Positions 32,467 to 48,826 are shown, numbered from the stretch's first letter. The stretch: DNA of 64,000 nt from Microbacterium oxydans (GCF_000956525.1 NZ_JYIW01000026.1:434001-498000); one strand, 5' to 3'. Notes: generated from the letters alone by a model not told the origin. Numbers and translations are program-made.

Positions 32467-33309
32467 ATGCTGCGCATCGCTGTTCCCAACAAGGGCTCGC
32501 TCTCCGAGACCGCTGCCGAGATGCTCGCGGAGGCCGGATACGCCGGTCGTCGTGACCCCAAGACCCTGCACGTGATCGACGCCGACAACGACGTCGAGTT
32601 CTTCTTCCTCCGTCCGAAGGACATCGCGACCTACGTCGGCTCCGGTGCGATCGACGTCGGCATCACCGGTCGAGACCTCCTGCTCGACGCACGGATGCCG
32701 GGCGCGCGCGAGATCGAGGCGCTCGGTTTCGCCGGCTCCACGTTCCGTTTCGCCGCGCCGTCCGGACGCTACACCGACGTGTCTCAGCTCGACGGGCTGC
32801 GCATCGCGACGTCGTACCCCGGACTCGTCGATGCGTTCCTCGACGAGCGCGGCATCGCGGTCGACCTGGTACCGCTCGACGGTGCCGTCGAATCCGCTGT
32901 TCGACTCGGCGTGGCCGATGCGGTCGCCGATGTCGTCGAGACCGGCACCACGCTGCGTCAGGCCGGCCTCGACGTGTTCGGCCCGGTGATCCTCGAATCG
33001 GAGGCCGTGCTGATCGCTGGTCCTGTCGACGCCGAGGGTTCTGAGACACTGCTGCGCCGCCTGCGCGGCGTGATGGTCGCCCGCCGCTTCGTGATGATCG
33101 ACTACGACCTGCCGGTCGCACTGCTCGACGATGCAGTGCAGATCGCGGGCGGCGTCGAATCGCCGACGGTGTCGCCACTGCGCGATCCCGAATGGGTTGC
33201 GGTCCGGGTCATGGTCGCCCGCTCCAGGGTCAACCCAGTGATGGACGCGCTCTACGCGCTCGGCGCACGGGCCATCCTGGTCACCGCCATCCACAACGCG
33301 AGGCTCTGA
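32467..33309 (+). CDS. hisG: ATP phosphoribosyltransferase, long form
   Basis: First, feedback-regulated step of histidine synthesis. 280 residues, so the long hexameric form with a C-terminal histidine-binding domain ([19 protein letters not shown], about 205-280). Catalytic part: [36 protein letters not shown] and the PRPP loop region [17 protein letters not shown] overlap with hisF. Confidence 0.96.
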   Translation: MLRIAVPNKGSLSETAAEMLAEAGYAGRRDPKTLHVIDADNDVEFFFLRPKDIATYVGSGAIDVGITGRDLLLDARMPGAREIEALGFAGSTFRFAAPSGRYTDVSQLDGLRIATSYPGLVDAFLDERGIAVDLVPLDGAVESAVRLGVADAVADVVETGTTLRQAGLDVFGPVILESEAVLIAGPVDAEGSETLLRRLRGVMVARRFVMIDYDLPVALLDDAVQIAGGVESPTVSPLRDPEWVAVRVMVARSRVNPVMDALYALGARAILVTAIHNARL

Positions 33310-34070
33310 TGACGCTCGCCAGCCGGGTCATCCCGTGCCTCGACGTCGCGGCAGGACGCGTCGTCAAGGGTGTGAACTTCGAGAACCTCCGTGACATGGG
33401 CGACCCGGTCGAGCTCGCACGGCACTACGCCGCGCAGGGTGCAGACGAGATCACCTTCCTCGACGTCACCGCGACGGTCGACGAGCGCGCCACCACCTAC
33501 GATGTCGTGCAGCGCACGGCCGAGCAGGTCTTCGTGCCGCTGACCGTGGGCGGGGGAGTGCGCAGCGTCGACGACGTGGCGCGCCTGCTCGCGGTCGGTG
33601 CAGACAAGGTCGGTGTGAACTCCGCGGCGATCGCGCGTCCTGCCCTGGTGGGGGAGATCGCCGATCGTTTCGGCGCGCAGGTGCTGGTGCTGTCGCTCGA
33701 CGTGAAACGCGCAGACACCACGCCCTCCGGCTTCGTCGTCACGACGCACGGCGGACGCACGCAGACCACGCTCGACGCGGTCGAGTGGGCACGCGAGGCA
33801 GCCGAGCGCGGTGCCGGCGAACTGCTCGTGAACTCGATCGACGCCGATGGCACGCGCGACGGCTTCGACCTCGAACTCGTCCGCCTCATGCGCGAGGTCG
33901 CGACCGTGCCGGTGATCGCCTCAGGCGGCGCAGGCACCGTCGAGCATTTCGCCCCGGCCATCAAGGCGGGTGCGGATGCCGTGCTCGCCGCGAGCGTGTT
34001 CCACACCGGAGCGCTCACCGTCGGAGCTGTGAAGGAAGCGCTGCGCGCTGAGGGAGTGATCGTCCGATGA
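33309..34070 (+). CDS. hisF: Imidazole glycerol phosphate synthase, cyclase subunit
   Basis: Forms imidazole glycerol phosphate and AICAR using ammonia from HisH. 253-residue barrel; catalytic Asp in [14 protein letters not shown] and Asp in LSLDVKRAD; phosphate sites VGGGVRS and ASGGAGT. hisH is not in this window. ATG 33309 gives the family N-terminus; ATGA overlap with hisI. Confidence 0.96.
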   Translation: MTLASRVIPCLDVAAGRVVKGVNFENLRDMGDPVELARHYAAQGADEITFLDVTATVDERATTYDVVQRTAEQVFVPLTVGGGVRSVDDVARLLAVGADKVGVNSAAIARPALVGEIADRFGAQVLVLSLDVKRADTTPSGFVVTTHGGRTQTTLDAVEWAREAAERGAGELLVNSIDADGTRDGFDLELVRLMREVATVPVIASGGAGTVEHFAPAIKAGADAVLAASVFHTGALTVGAVKEALRAEGVIVR

Positions 34071-34426
34071 GTGATCTCGAGACCCGGATCGCACAGGTCG
34101 CCTGGAACGCCGACGGACTCGCTCCGGTCATCGTGCAGCAGTGGGACTCCAGCGAGGTCCTGATGCTCGCCTGGGTCGACGCCGAGGCGCTCCGCCGCAC
34201 CCTCACGTCCGGTCGAGCCACGTACTGGTCGCGGTCTCGCCAGGAGTACTGGCGCAAGGGCGACACCTCCGGCAACATCCAGGTCGTGCACGAGGCGCGA
34301 CTGGACTGCGACGGAGACGCGATCCTGTTGCGGGTGGACCAGACGGGCCCGGCGTGTCACACCGGCACGCGGACCTGCTTCGACACGACCGACCTCGAAG
34401 CCGCTCCGGGGAGCGCCGCATCGTGA
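34067..34426 (+). CDS. hisI: Phosphoribosyl-AMP cyclohydrolase
   Basis: Third step of histidine synthesis. 119 residues, standalone HisI without a HisE domain. Motifs: [49 protein letters not shown] and the zinc cysteines in [10 protein letters not shown]. Coupled to hisF and to the following membrane protein (GTGA overlap). In M. tuberculosis trpE lies between hisI and that membrane gene; here it does not. Confidence 0.95.
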   Translation: MSDLETRIAQVAWNADGLAPVIVQQWDSSEVLMLAWVDAEALRRTLTSGRATYWSRSRQEYWRKGDTSGNIQVVHEARLDCDGDAILLRVDQTGPACHTGTRTCFDTTDLEAAPGSAAS

Positions 34427-35013
34427 ACATCGCGCGGCGCGGCCGCTCCCTCTCGGTGATGGGGTTCCTGCTCGCCGGAGCCATCGGCATCATCTCGTCG
34501 ACGCAGACCTGGGTGACGGTCGAACGTGCGGATGCCGGGGAGGCGATCCTGGTTCCGGGCGCTTCCGCGCTGGTGCTCCTGGCACCGCTCAGCCTCGCAG
34601 TGCTCGCCCTCGGAGCTGCGCTTGCGATCTCCGGGCGCGTGTTCCGACTGATCTTCGGCGTCCTCGCCGGGGCATGTGCCGTGTTCCTCGGCTGGAGCAC
34701 GCTGCAGCTGCTGATCTCGGTGCCCGAGTCGGCGATCGCGCCCACCGTCACCGAGGTCACCGGCCTTGCGGGCACGGCAGCACTCGCGGATGTCGTGCAG
34801 TCCGTGGCACCGACCGCGTGGCCCGTGATCGCACTCGTCGGCTGGGTGATCCTGCTCGCGGCATCGCTGCTCGTGCTGATCACGTGGCGTCGGTGGAAGG
34901 CGGGTGGCCGCCGCTACCGCACCACGACGGAGGAGCCGGTCGTGCACGACGGACCCGTCGATGCGGTCGATTCCTGGGACGACCTGTCCCGTGGAACCGA
35001 CCCGACGCGCTGA
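34423..35013 (+). CDS. Trp-operon-associated membrane protein (TIGR02234-like)
   Basis: 196 residues with four hydrophobic segments at about 10-30, 43-63, 68-95 and 133-155, then a basic loop ([12 protein letters not shown]) and an acidic tail. It occupies the place of Rv1610 of M. tuberculosis next to trpC and fits the actinobacterial Trp-associated membrane protein family of unknown function. GTG start coupled to hisI. A role in tryptophan transport or sensing is only a guess from context. Confidence 0.85.
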   Translation: MNIARRGRSLSVMGFLLAGAIGIISSTQTWVTVERADAGEAILVPGASALVLLAPLSLAVLALGAALAISGRVFRLIFGVLAGACAVFLGWSTLQLLISVPESAIAPTVTEVTGLAGTAALADVVQSVAPTAWPVIALVGWVILLAASLLVLITWRRWKAGGRRYRTTTEEPVVHDGPVDAVDSWDDLSRGTDPTR

Positions 35014-35019
35014 CCCCGA

Positions 35020-35025
35020 TAGACT
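35020..35025 (+). promoter_or_regulatory. -10 box TAGACT before the trp genes
   Basis: TAGACT lies 36 nt before the start at 35062 in a short intergenic gap. It could start a transcript covering the 81-aa gene, trpC, trpB and trpA. Confidence 0.5.
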
Positions 35026-35061
35026 GACAACCGATCCAGATCGCCGTCCCCGGAGGAGAAC

Positions 35062-35307
35062 ATGACCAACCCGATCGCCGACCCCGGCCACGGACACTCG
35101 CCGGCCGCATGGACCGCCGTGATCATCATGCTGTTCGGCTTCGTCCTCGGCACGCTGGCATTCTGCCTCGCCGAGTTCAGCCCGATCTGGGTCGCCCTCA
35201 TCTGGGTGGGTGCGGCGATCGTTCCGATCGGTGCGCTGGTCGGTGTGGTCCTCGCCAAGGCCGGATACGGTGTGAGAGGCCCCAAGTACGCCCCGAAGGC
35301 GCACTAA
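35062..35307 (+). CDS. HGxxPAAW-family small membrane protein
   Basis: 81 residues with the motif HGHSPAAW near the N-terminus (residues 10-17) and two membrane helices (about 17-38 and 44-67). The fixed place directly before trpC, with stop/start overlap TAATG, and its strong GGAGGAG ribosome site argue for a real conserved protein. The family is seen in actinobacterial trp clusters; function is unknown. Confidence 0.85.
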   Translation: MTNPIADPGHGHSPAAWTAVIIMLFGFVLGTLAFCLAEFSPIWVALIWVGAAIVPIGALVGVVLAKAGYGVRGPKYAPKAH

Positions 35308-36080
35308 TGGTGCTCGCCGACCTGACGGCCGGCGCTGTCGCCGACGCAGAGCGTCGTTCGCTCACGAAGCCGCTGGCAGTCGTGGAACGGGAGGCGCTCG
35401 CGCGCCCCGCGGCCAAGGACGCCCTCGCGGCGCTGGCACCTGCCGACCGCGTCAAGATCATCGCCGAGGTCAAGCGCGCGAGCCCATCGCGCGGCGCGCT
35501 CGCGTCGATCCCGGACCCCGCCCACCAGGCCTCGCTGTACGAGACCGGGGGAGCGTCTGCGATCAGCGTGCTCACCGAGGAGCGTCGCTTCGGCGGCAGC
35601 CTCGCCGATCTCGAGGCCGTCACGGCCCGCGTCTCGGTCCCGGTGCTTCGCAAGGACTTCATCGCGACGCGGTACCAGGTGCTCGAGGCTCGTGCCGCTG
35701 GCGCCGACCTGGTACTGCTCATCGTCGCCGGTCTCGACCGAGCGGTGCTGCACGAACTCTTCGCGTTCATCACCGAGCTGGGTATGACACCGCTCGTCGA
35801 GACGCACTCGGCCGAGGAGCTCGAGGTCGCGATCGACCTCGGGGCCCCGCTGATCGGCGTCAACGCTCGTGACCTCACCACGCTCGAGCTCGATCGCGAC
35901 CTGTTCGGACGCCTGTCCGACCGCATCCCCGCGACCGCGGTGAAGATCGCCGAATCCGCGGTCCTCACCCCCGACGACGTCGCCCATTACCGCTCGGCCG
36001 GTGCCGACGTGGTGCTGATCGGCGAGGCGCTCGTCACCGGCGACCCGGTCGCCACACTCGCACGTTTCCTGGAGGTCTGA
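35307..36080 (+). CDS. trpC: Indole-3-glycerol phosphate synthase
   Basis: Closes the indole ring from CdRP. 257-residue barrel: [65 protein letters not shown] and [11 protein letters not shown] hold the catalytic Lys/Glu set. Not fused to trpF. ATG 35307 fits the family and overlaps the upstream stop; TGATG overlap with trpB. Confidence 0.95.
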   Translation: MVLADLTAGAVADAERRSLTKPLAVVEREALARPAAKDALAALAPADRVKIIAEVKRASPSRGALASIPDPAHQASLYETGGASAISVLTEERRFGGSLADLEAVTARVSVPVLRKDFIATRYQVLEARAAGADLVLLIVAGLDRAVLHELFAFITELGMTPLVETHSAEELEVAIDLGAPLIGVNARDLTTLELDRDLFGRLSDRIPATAVKIAESAVLTPDDVAHYRSAGADVVLIGEALVTGDPVATLARFLEV

Positions 36081-37348
36081 TGAGCCTGCGCGACCAGCAC
36101 GGTCCGTACTTCGGTGACTTCGGCGGCCGGTTCATGCCGGAATCGCTGATCGCCGCGATCGATGAGCTGTCGGCGGCATATGCCTCCGCGATGGCCGATC
36201 CCGAGTTCACGGCCGAGCTGGCGTCATTGCTCAGCTCGTACGCGGGTCGCCCATCGGCGATCACCGAGGTCGCTCGATTCGCCGAGCACGCGGGTGGTGC
36301 ACGGGTGTTCCTCAAGCGCGAGGACCTGAACCACACCGGCTCGCACAAGATCAACAACGTGCTCGGTCAGGCGCTGCTCACCAAGCGCCTCGGCAAGACG
36401 CGCGTGATCGCCGAGACCGGCGCAGGCCAGCACGGCGTCGCCACCGCGACCGCCGCCGCACTGTTCGGCCTGGACTGCACGATCTACATGGGCGAGGTCG
36501 ACACCGAGCGCCAGGCACTCAACGTGGCGCGCATGCGACTGCTCGGCGCCGAGGTCGTCGCGGTGACCTCCGGTTCGCGCACGCTCAAGGACGCGATCAA
36601 CGACGCGTACCGCGACTGGGTTGCCTCGGTCGAGACGACCAACTACATCTTCGGTACCGCCGCCGGCCCCCACCCGTTCCCCGCGATGGTCCGCGACTTC
36701 CAGAAGATCATCGGCGAGGAGGCGCGCGAGCAGCTCCTGGCCGAGGTCGGCCGACTGCCGGACGCCGTCGTCGCCTGTGTCGGCGGCGGGTCCAACGCGA
36801 TCGGCATGTTCGACGCATTCCTCGACGACGAGGGCGTGAAGCTCTACGGTGTCGAAGCGGCCGGTGACGGTGTCGACACGCCTCGCCATGCCGCCTCGAT
36901 CGAGCGCGGACGCCCCGGCGTGCTGCACGGCGCCCGCACCTACGTCCTACAGGACGGCGACGGCCAGACCGTCGAATCGCATTCGATCTCGGCCGGACTC
37001 GACTACCCGGGCGTCGGCCCTGAGCACTCATGGCTCGCTGACATCGGCCGCGCGGAGTACATCCCCGCGACCGACGACGAGGCGATGCAGGCGCTGCGCC
37101 TGCTCAGCCGCACCGAGGGCATCATCCCAGCGATCGAGTCGGCGCACGCCCTCGCCGGCGCGCTGCGGATCGGCCGCGAACTCGGCCCGGACGGCGTGAT
37201 CGCGATCTGCCTCTCCGGACGCGGTGATAAGGACATGGATACAGCGGCACGGTACTTCGAGCTGTATGACAAGGCCGCACTCGAGCACGATGTGACCGAG
37301 GAGAGCGCCGAGCAGGACGCCGCCTCGAAGGGGGAGCCAGAGCTATGA
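36080..37348 (+). CDS. trpB: Tryptophan synthase beta chain
   Basis: Joins indole and serine to tryptophan with PLP. 422 residues. PLP lysine K90 in [27 protein letters not shown]; phosphate loop [13 protein letters not shown] polar tail after about residue 400 ([13 protein letters not shown]) is longer than in E. coli. ATGA overlap with trpA. Confidence 0.97.
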   Translation: MSLRDQHGPYFGDFGGRFMPESLIAAIDELSAAYASAMADPEFTAELASLLSSYAGRPSAITEVARFAEHAGGARVFLKREDLNHTGSHKINNVLGQALLTKRLGKTRVIAETGAGQHGVATATAAALFGLDCTIYMGEVDTERQALNVARMRLLGAEVVAVTSGSRTLKDAINDAYRDWVASVETTNYIFGTAAGPHPFPAMVRDFQKIIGEEAREQLLAEVGRLPDAVVACVGGGSNAIGMFDAFLDDEGVKLYGVEAAGDGVDTPRHAASIERGRPGVLHGARTYVLQDGDGQTVESHSISAGLDYPGVGPEHSWLADIGRAEYIPATDDEAMQALRLLSRTEGIIPAIESAHALAGALRIGRELGPDGVIAICLSGRGDKDMDTAARYFELYDKAALEHDVTEESAEQDAASKGEPEL

Positions 37349-38148
37349 GTCGCGTGGAACAGGCGATCGCCGCCGCTCACGATGCCGGTCGCAGCGCGTT
37401 CGTCGGCTACCTCCCCGTCGGCTTCCCCGATCTGCAGACGAGCATCGACGCCGCGATCGCGCTCGCGCAGAACGGCGTCGACATCATCGAGCTCGGCCCG
37501 CCCTACAGCGACCCGGTCATGGACGGTGCGGTGATCCAGGAGGCCACGACCGCAGCCCTGGCCGCCGGTTTCAAGACCGCCGACCTGTTCACGGCCCTGC
37601 GGGCGATCACCGCGGCGACCGATGTCCCTGTCCTCGTGATGACCTACTGGAACCCGGTGATGCAGTACGGCGTCGACCGCTACGCCGACGACCTGCTCGC
37701 CGCGGGCGGCGCTGGCCTCATCACTCCGGACATCACGCCTGAGGTCGCTGGTGACTGGATCGCCGCGAGCGAGCGCACCGGTCTCGACCGCGTCTTCCTC
37801 GCCGCGCCGACATCATCCGATGAGCGTCTCGAGCTCGTCGTGAAGTCGTCGACCGGCTTCGTCTACACCGTGTCGACCATGGGCATCACGGGGGAGCGCA
37901 CCGAACTCGACCGCGCCGCCCGCACCCTCGTCGAACGCCTGCGCGCCCATGGCGCAGTGCGCGCCTGCGTCGGCATCGGCATCTCCACCGCCGAGCAGAT
38001 CGCCGGCGTCTCGGAGTACGCCGACGGCGCGATCGTCGGCACCGCACTCGTCCGGGCGCTCCGTGATGGCGGCATCCCCGCCCTCGCCGAAGTCACCCGC
38101 TCCCTGGCCTCCGGCACGTCGTCGGCGCGCTCCATCCCCTCGAACTAG
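37345..38148 (+). CDS. trpA: Tryptophan synthase alpha chain
   Basis: Releases indole from indole-3-glycerol phosphate. 267 residues. Catalytic Glu in [15 protein letters not shown] (family form usually ELGxPFSDP) and Asp in [12 protein letters not shown]; phosphate site [10 protein letters not shown]. trpE, trpG, trpD and trpF are not in the window. Confidence 0.95.
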   Translation: MSRVEQAIAAAHDAGRSAFVGYLPVGFPDLQTSIDAAIALAQNGVDIIELGPPYSDPVMDGAVIQEATTAALAAGFKTADLFTALRAITAATDVPVLVMTYWNPVMQYGVDRYADDLLAAGGAGLITPDITPEVAGDWIAASERTGLDRVFLAAPTSSDERLELVVKSSTGFVYTVSTMGITGERTELDRAARTLVERLRAHGAVRACVGIGISTAEQIAGVSEYADGAIVGTALVRALRDGGIPALAEVTRSLASGTSSARSIPSN

Positions 38149-38151
38149 AAT
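38146..38151 (+). promoter_or_regulatory. Leaderless -10 box TAGAAT of lgt
   Basis: TAGAAT overlaps the trpA stop and ends 7 nt before the lgt ATG at 38159, so the mRNA would start at or near the start codon. No ribosome site is seen before that ATG. Confidence 0.6.
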
Positions 38152-38158
38152 CGCACTC

Positions 38159-39199
38159 ATGTCCCTCGCGCTTCACAGCACCTTCACCGGTGTGCTCGCC
38201 AGCATTCCGAGCCCGCCCGTGTCCTACATCGACCTGGGTCCGCTGCGGATCCACTTCTACGCGCTCTGCATCATCGCCGGCATCATCGCGGCCGTGATCC
38301 TGACGAACCATCGTCTGACCAAGCGTGGCGCGGAGCCGTGGGTCGTGATCGACATCTCGATCCTCGCCGTGCCGATCGCGATCGTCGGTGCGCGCATCTT
38401 CCACGTGCTCACGCACCCGAACTTCTACTTCGGTGAGGGCAAGAACACCTGGAACCCGTTCGAGCCGGGCTCGGTGTGGGCGATCTGGGAGGGCGGCATC
38501 GCCATCTTCGGCGCGCTCATCGGTGGCGCGATCGGCGCGTACCTCGGTTGCCGCTGGACCGGCATCCGCTTCTGGACCTTCGCCGATGCCCTCGCTCCCG
38601 GCCTCCTGCTGGCGCAGGCCATGGGGCGCTTCGGCAACTGGTTCAACCACGAGCTCTTCGGTCTGCCGACCGACCTCCCGTGGGGCCTCGAGATCGAGTC
38701 CACGAACTCCGCGTTCCCTCCGGGCCTTCCCGAAGGCACGCTGTTCCACCCCACGTTCCTGTACGAGGTGCTCTGGAACGGTCTGGGTGTGCTCGTGCTG
38801 CTGTGGCTCGGCCGCAAGCTCTTCTTCCAGTGGGGTCGCCTGTTCGCGATCTACCTGATCTGGTACAGCGCCGGTCGCGTGGTCTGGGAGTCGATCCGCA
38901 TCGACCCGAGCGAGATCATCCTGGGTCTTCGCAGCAACGTCTGGGCCGCGATCATCGGCATCGTCGTCGGCATCGCCATCCTCATCGTGCAGTCGCGTCG
39001 TCACCTCGGCCTCGAGCCCTCGCCCTACAAGCCGGGGCGCGCGCGGAAGGATCTGGACGCTGATGTACAATCGCAGGACAATCCCCATGATTTCGTTGAC
39101 GTGAGCGAGCCTCCGTCCGAGGAAGTCTCAGCAGGAGCCACTGCCACAAGCACTGCTCCCACACGCACCGCTCCCACGAGCGAGGCAGGCACTCGATAA
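38159..39199 (+). CDS. lgt: Prolipoprotein diacylglyceryl transferase
   Basis: Membrane enzyme that adds diacylglycerol to the lipobox cysteine of prolipoproteins. 346 residues with about seven membrane helices; the Lgt signature is GRFGNWFNHELFG, with HFYALCIIAGI and the essential Arg in VGARIFHVL. Residues 295-346 form a polar Thr/Ser/Pro-rich cytoplasmic tail. A likely client, a lipoprotein, is encoded at 61567-62043. The leaderless -10 box supports this start. Confidence 0.95.
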   Translation: MSLALHSTFTGVLASIPSPPVSYIDLGPLRIHFYALCIIAGIIAAVILTNHRLTKRGAEPWVVIDISILAVPIAIVGARIFHVLTHPNFYFGEGKNTWNPFEPGSVWAIWEGGIAIFGALIGGAIGAYLGCRWTGIRFWTFADALAPGLLLAQAMGRFGNWFNHELFGLPTDLPWGLEIESTNSAFPPGLPEGTLFHPTFLYEVLWNGLGVLVLLWLGRKLFFQWGRLFAIYLIWYSAGRVVWESIRIDPSEIILGLRSNVWAAIIGIVVGIAILIVQSRRHLGLEPSPYKPGRARKDLDADVQSQDNPHDFVDVSEPPSEEVSAGATATSTAPTRTAPTSEAGTR

Positions 39200-39285
39200 G
39201 CCGCCCTCGTGGTGGGAGAACATGTACTGAACGAGCGGGCCGACGTCGTCCCCGGTGTCACTTGAGTATCTGAGGACGGTAACTG

Positions 39286-45322
<6,037 letters not shown>

Positions 45323-45381
45323 GCTGAGCCGCGGCGCTTGCGCCTGTAGTACCTTCCCCCACAACTACCCTGGAGAATCTG

Positions 45382-46833
45382 TTGAGACGCGCGAAAATCG
45401 TCGCCACCCTGGGCCCCGCAACATCCACCTATGAGACCGTCCGTGCTCTGATCGACGCAGGTGTGGATGTCGCACGTCTGAACCTGAGCCACGGGGACTA
45501 CTCCGTGCACGAGAACAACTACGCCAACGTCCGTCGCGCCGCCGACGACGCCGGCCGGGCAGTCGCGATCCTCGTCGACCTCCAGGGACCGAAGATCCGC
45601 CTCGGCAAGTTCGAGAACGGCCCGTACGAGCTGGCGGCCGGTGACATCTTCAAGATCACCACCGAGGACATCATCGGCAACAAGGACATCTGCGGCACGA
45701 CCTTCAAGGGTCTGCCGCAGGACGTCAAGCCCGGTGACTTCCTCCTCATCGACGATGGCAAGGTCCGCGTCGAGGTCGTCGAGACCGACGGTGTCACCGT
45801 CACCACCAAGGTGATCGTCGCCGGAGCGGTCTCGAACAACAAGGGCATCAACCTGCCCGGCGTCGCCGTCAACGTCCCCGCGCTGAGCGAGAAGGACGAG
45901 GAAGACCTCCGTTGGGGTCTGCGCATCGGCGCCGACCTGATCGCGCTGTCGTTCGTGCGCAATGCGTCGGACGTCACCCGCGTGCACGAGATCATGGCTG
46001 AGGAGGGCATCAAGCTCCCCGTCATCGCCAAGGTCGAAAAGCCGCAGGCCGTCGATGCGCTCGAGGAGATCGTCGACGCGTTCGACTCCATCATGGTCGC
46101 CCGTGGTGACCTGGGTGTCGAGCTGCCGCTCGAGGCAGTGCCGATCGTGCAGAAGCGTGCGGTCGAGCTCGCCCGCCGCATGGCGAAGCCGGTCATCGTC
46201 GCGACGCAGATGCTCGAGTCGATGATCAACAGCCCGGTTCCGACCCGCGCCGAGACGTCTGACGTCGCCAACGCCGTCCTCGACGGTGCTGACGCCGTGA
46301 TGCTCTCCGGTGAGACCAGTGTCGGCGACTACCCGGTCGTGGTCGTCGAGACCATGGCTCGCATCATCGAGTCGACCGAGGAGCACGGCCTGGAGCGCAT
46401 CGCGCCCCTGACCACGAAGCCCCGCACGCAGGGTGGCGCCATCACCCTCGCCGCACTCGAGGTCGCTGAGTTCGTCGAGGCGAAGTTCCTCTGCGTGTTC
46501 ACGCAGTCCGGTGACTCCGCTCGCCGCCTCTCGCGTCTGCGCTCACGCATCCCGATGATCGCCTTCACGCCGGAGCCCGACATCCGTCGCCGCATGGCAC
46601 TGACCTGGGGCATCCAGTCGACGCTCGTCGACATGGTGCAGCACACCGACCTGATGTACCTGCAGGTCGATGACTACCTGCTCAGCAACGGTCTGGCCAA
46701 GGAAGGGGACAAGGTCGTCGTGATCTCCGGTTCCCCTCCCGGAATCGTCGGCTCGACGAACGACATCCGCGTCCACAAGGTCGGAGACGCCGTGAACGGC
46801 GCAGCGCCGATCTACAAGGAAGCGACCGTCTGA
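45382..46833 (+). CDS. pyk: Pyruvate kinase
   Basis: Final glycolytic step: phosphoenolpyruvate plus ADP to pyruvate plus ATP. 483 residues. Motifs: RRAKIVATLGPATS, NLSHGDYSVH, DLQGPKIRLG, IAKVEKPQAVDALEEI (catalytic Lys), MVARGDLGVELP and the C-terminal effector domain. The start is TTG 45382, with GGAGA at 45372-45376; it gives the family N-terminus MRRAKIVATLGP. Ends before a strong terminator. Confidence 0.95.
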   Translation: MRRAKIVATLGPATSTYETVRALIDAGVDVARLNLSHGDYSVHENNYANVRRAADDAGRAVAILVDLQGPKIRLGKFENGPYELAAGDIFKITTEDIIGNKDICGTTFKGLPQDVKPGDFLLIDDGKVRVEVVETDGVTVTTKVIVAGAVSNNKGINLPGVAVNVPALSEKDEEDLRWGLRIGADLIALSFVRNASDVTRVHEIMAEEGIKLPVIAKVEKPQAVDALEEIVDAFDSIMVARGDLGVELPLEAVPIVQKRAVELARRMAKPVIVATQMLESMINSPVPTRAETSDVANAVLDGADAVMLSGETSVGDYPVVVVETMARIIESTEEHGLERIAPLTTKPRTQGGAITLAALEVAEFVEAKFLCVFTQSGDSARRLSRLRSRIPMIAFTPEPDIRRRMALTWGIQSTLVDMVQHTDLMYLQVDDYLLSNGLAKEGDKVVVISGSPPGIVGSTNDIRVHKVGDAVNGAAPIYKEATV

Positions 46834-46846
46834 TCTGACGGAATGG

Positions 46847-46878
46847 CGAAGGGGCGGAACTCCGGTTCCGCCCCTTCG
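46847..46878 (+). terminator. Strong terminator after pyk
   Basis: Perfect 14-bp stem (CGAAGGGGCGGAAC at 46847-46860, complement at 46865-46878), TCCG tetraloop, then TCGTCGCATTC. Starts 13 nt after the pyk stop. Confidence 0.9.
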
Positions 46879-46910
46879 TCGCATTCACGGGGGAGGAGCA
46901 CGTCATCCGG

Positions 46911-47576
46911 ATGCTGAGCAGAGCTGCGTGGTGGGTGGCGGACTACGCCTATGCCGCGTACTGGCAGGTGCGCGCCTCGTTCGGGCGCCTCGGTGCCGAC
47001 TCGTTCACCTCGGGTGATCGCGCGCCGATCGTCATCCTCCCTGGCGTGTACGAGACGTGGCGATTCATGCAGCCGCTGGTCACGGCCCTGCACGATCGGG
47101 GCCATCCCGTGCATGTGCTCGATGTGCTGGCGCGCAACCGCCTGCCCCTCGTGGAGGCGGCGCAGCTGGTCACCGACTTCTTGGAGCGGGCCGACCTCTC
47201 CGGTGTGATCCTCGTGGCGCACAGCAAGGGCGGACTCGCCGGCAAGCTCGTGATGACGGGACCGGCGGCCGGACGAGTCAGAGCGATGCTCGCGATCGCC
47301 GCGCCGTTCGGTGGATCCAGGTACGCACGGCGGATGCCGGGGCGCACGCTGCGTGCGTTCTCGCCGGACGATCCCTCGATCCGGAGTCTGGCCGGGTTGC
47401 GCGACGTCAACGCCAGGATCGTCTCGGTCTATGCGGCATTCGACCCGCACATCCCGGAGGGCAGCGAACTCATCGGCGCGAAGAACGTGCGGTTGGAGAC
47501 CGGGGGACACTTCCGCGTGCTCGCGCATCCGCGTGTGCTGGGCGAGCTCGCGGCTCTCGCCGATACGGGGGCCTAG
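46911..47576 (+). CDS. Alpha/beta hydrolase (lipase/esterase-like)
   Basis: 221 residues. The fold is supported by VILPGVYETWRFMQPLV (oxyanion region), the nucleophile elbow AHSKGG with Ser in GxSxG-like context, and a late His in TGGHFRVLAHP. No signal peptide is visible, so it is probably cytoplasmic. GGAGGAG at 46892-46898 precedes ATG 46911. Convergent with another hydrolase; the two stop codons share CTAG at 47573-47576. Substrate unknown. Confidence 0.85.
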   Translation: MLSRAAWWVADYAYAAYWQVRASFGRLGADSFTSGDRAPIVILPGVYETWRFMQPLVTALHDRGHPVHVLDVLARNRLPLVEAAQLVTDFLERADLSGVILVAHSKGGLAGKLVMTGPAAGRVRAMLAIAAPFGGSRYARRMPGRTLRAFSPDDPSIRSLAGLRDVNARIVSVYAAFDPHIPEGSELIGAKNVRLETGGHFRVLAHPRVLGELAALADTGA

Positions 47577-48826
47577 GGGCACGTGCTCGTCGGCGACCTG
47601 CCCGAGGTGACAGCGCTCAACCAGCCCAACATGTCCGGCAGCGCCGCATACGCAGCGAAGCCGTGGTCGACGCCCTCGTAGCGGTGGAAGCTCACGTCCG
47701 TCTGCTGCGAGCACAGCAACGCCACGTAGTCCTCGGTCGCCGTCGGCTTCACGAGCTCATCGGCGAGTCCCTGTCCGACGAAGACGGGGACGGAGATCGG
47801 CTGCGAACCGGCGCTGTTCTCGGCGAGCATCGTCATCCACGGATCGGTGGTGGCTGGATCGCTCGTCACGTACCTGCCGATGAGGGGGTCGGCGATCGCA
47901 TGGATCTCCGAGTTCTGCGAGAGCAGGCACATGGCGGCCATCTGCGGTGTCGCGGTCGTTCCGGCCGGCGTCAGGATCGCCGAGATCTGACCCTCCGGGT
48001 ACCTGTCCTGATACGCGGTCTCGTAGGCGGGGATCGCGTAGGACGCGATCGTGACGCCTGAGACGTTCACGATGTCATCGCTCATCAGTTCGCCGAGGTC
48101 CGCGGCCGGTGCAGCGACTGCGACGCCGATGATGTCGAGGTCCGGCGCATAGTCGGCTGCACGCTCGGCGGCGAACAGCACCGCCTGGCCGCCCTGGGAA
48201 TGCCCCCACAGCACGACGCGGTCACCGGCATCCGCTCCGTCGATCTGCTGCGCGGCACGGACCGCGTCGAGCACGCTGTTCGACTCCGGCACGCCGAGGA
48301 GATATGACGACGCAGCCTCGACCCCGAGTCCCGGGTAGTCGGTGGCGACGATCGCGTAGCCCTCGGCGAGCAGCTCATGGAGACCCTCGACGTACTGGAA
48401 CGGATCGAGTCCGAGTGATGGAGCGCATTTCGCGGCGGCACCGGTCGTCGGATGACCCCATGCGACGACCGTCCGACCTTCGCGCGGCGGCGGGAGATCA
48501 GGCACGATGACGACACCGGAGACCGGCACATCATGGCCCTGCAGATCGCGCGAGTGATAGATCACCCGCCACGCCGCCGAACCGAGCGGAGCACTTGGGA
48601 TGTCTTCGATTCTGATGATGTCACCGGGGTCGCCGTTCGGTACGGGGGAGGAGAGCCGGTAGAACGCCGGGTCCGTGTGCCGATCACCCTCGCCGTCGAC
48701 GTATCGCCGGATCGCATCGGCTGCGAGCACGCCGGCGATCAGCGCGATCACGATGACGACACCGAGGAACACGCGACGGAACAGCCTCGTGCGGCTCCAG
48801 ATGTCCGCTGTCGGGCGGGAGATCAT
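47573..48826 (-). CDS. Secretory-lipase-family membrane-anchored hydrolase
   Basis: 417 residues on the minus strand. A membrane anchor or uncleaved signal spans about residues 18-36 (RVFLGVVIVIALIAGVLAA). The rest resembles the secretory lipase (LIP) family: VVAWGHPTTGAAAKCAPS, ATDYPGLGV, nucleophile GHSQGG, Asp in VFVGQGLADELV and His in YEGVDHGFAAY. ATG 48826; TAGACA lies 6 nt upstream of the start on the minus strand, a weak leaderless-type box. Extracellular ester hydrolysis is likely; substrate unknown. Confidence 0.87.
   Translation of the reverse strand: MISRPTADIWSRTRLFRRVFLGVVIVIALIAGVLAADAIRRYVDGEGDRHTDPAFYRLSSPVPNGDPGDIIRIEDIPSAPLGSAAWRVIYHSRDLQGHDVPVSGVVIVPDLPPPREGRTVVAWGHPTTGAAAKCAPSLGLDPFQYVEGLHELLAEGYAIVATDYPGLGVEAASSYLLGVPESNSVLDAVRAAQQIDGADAGDRVVLWGHSQGGQAVLFAAERAADYAPDLDIIGVAVAAPAADLGELMSDDIVNVSGVTIASYAIPAYETAYQDRYPEGQISAILTPAGTTATPQMAAMCLLSQNSEIHAIADPLIGRYVTSDPATTDPWMTMLAENSAGSQPISVPVFVGQGLADELVKPTATEDYVALLCSQQTDVSFHRYEGVDHGFAAYAALPDMLGWLSAVTSGRSPTSTCP

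Noticed and set aside
35014..35061. Tryptophan leader peptide or T-box before the trp genes
   Set aside because: Only 48 nt, with a -10 box and ribosome site; no Trp codon run or antiterminator pairing.
39066..39071. TACAAT, a near-perfect -10 box, as gltB promoter
   Set aside because: It lies inside the lgt coding tail more than 200 nt before gltB and has no -35 partner; it could equally be coding sequence (codons of DVQSQD).
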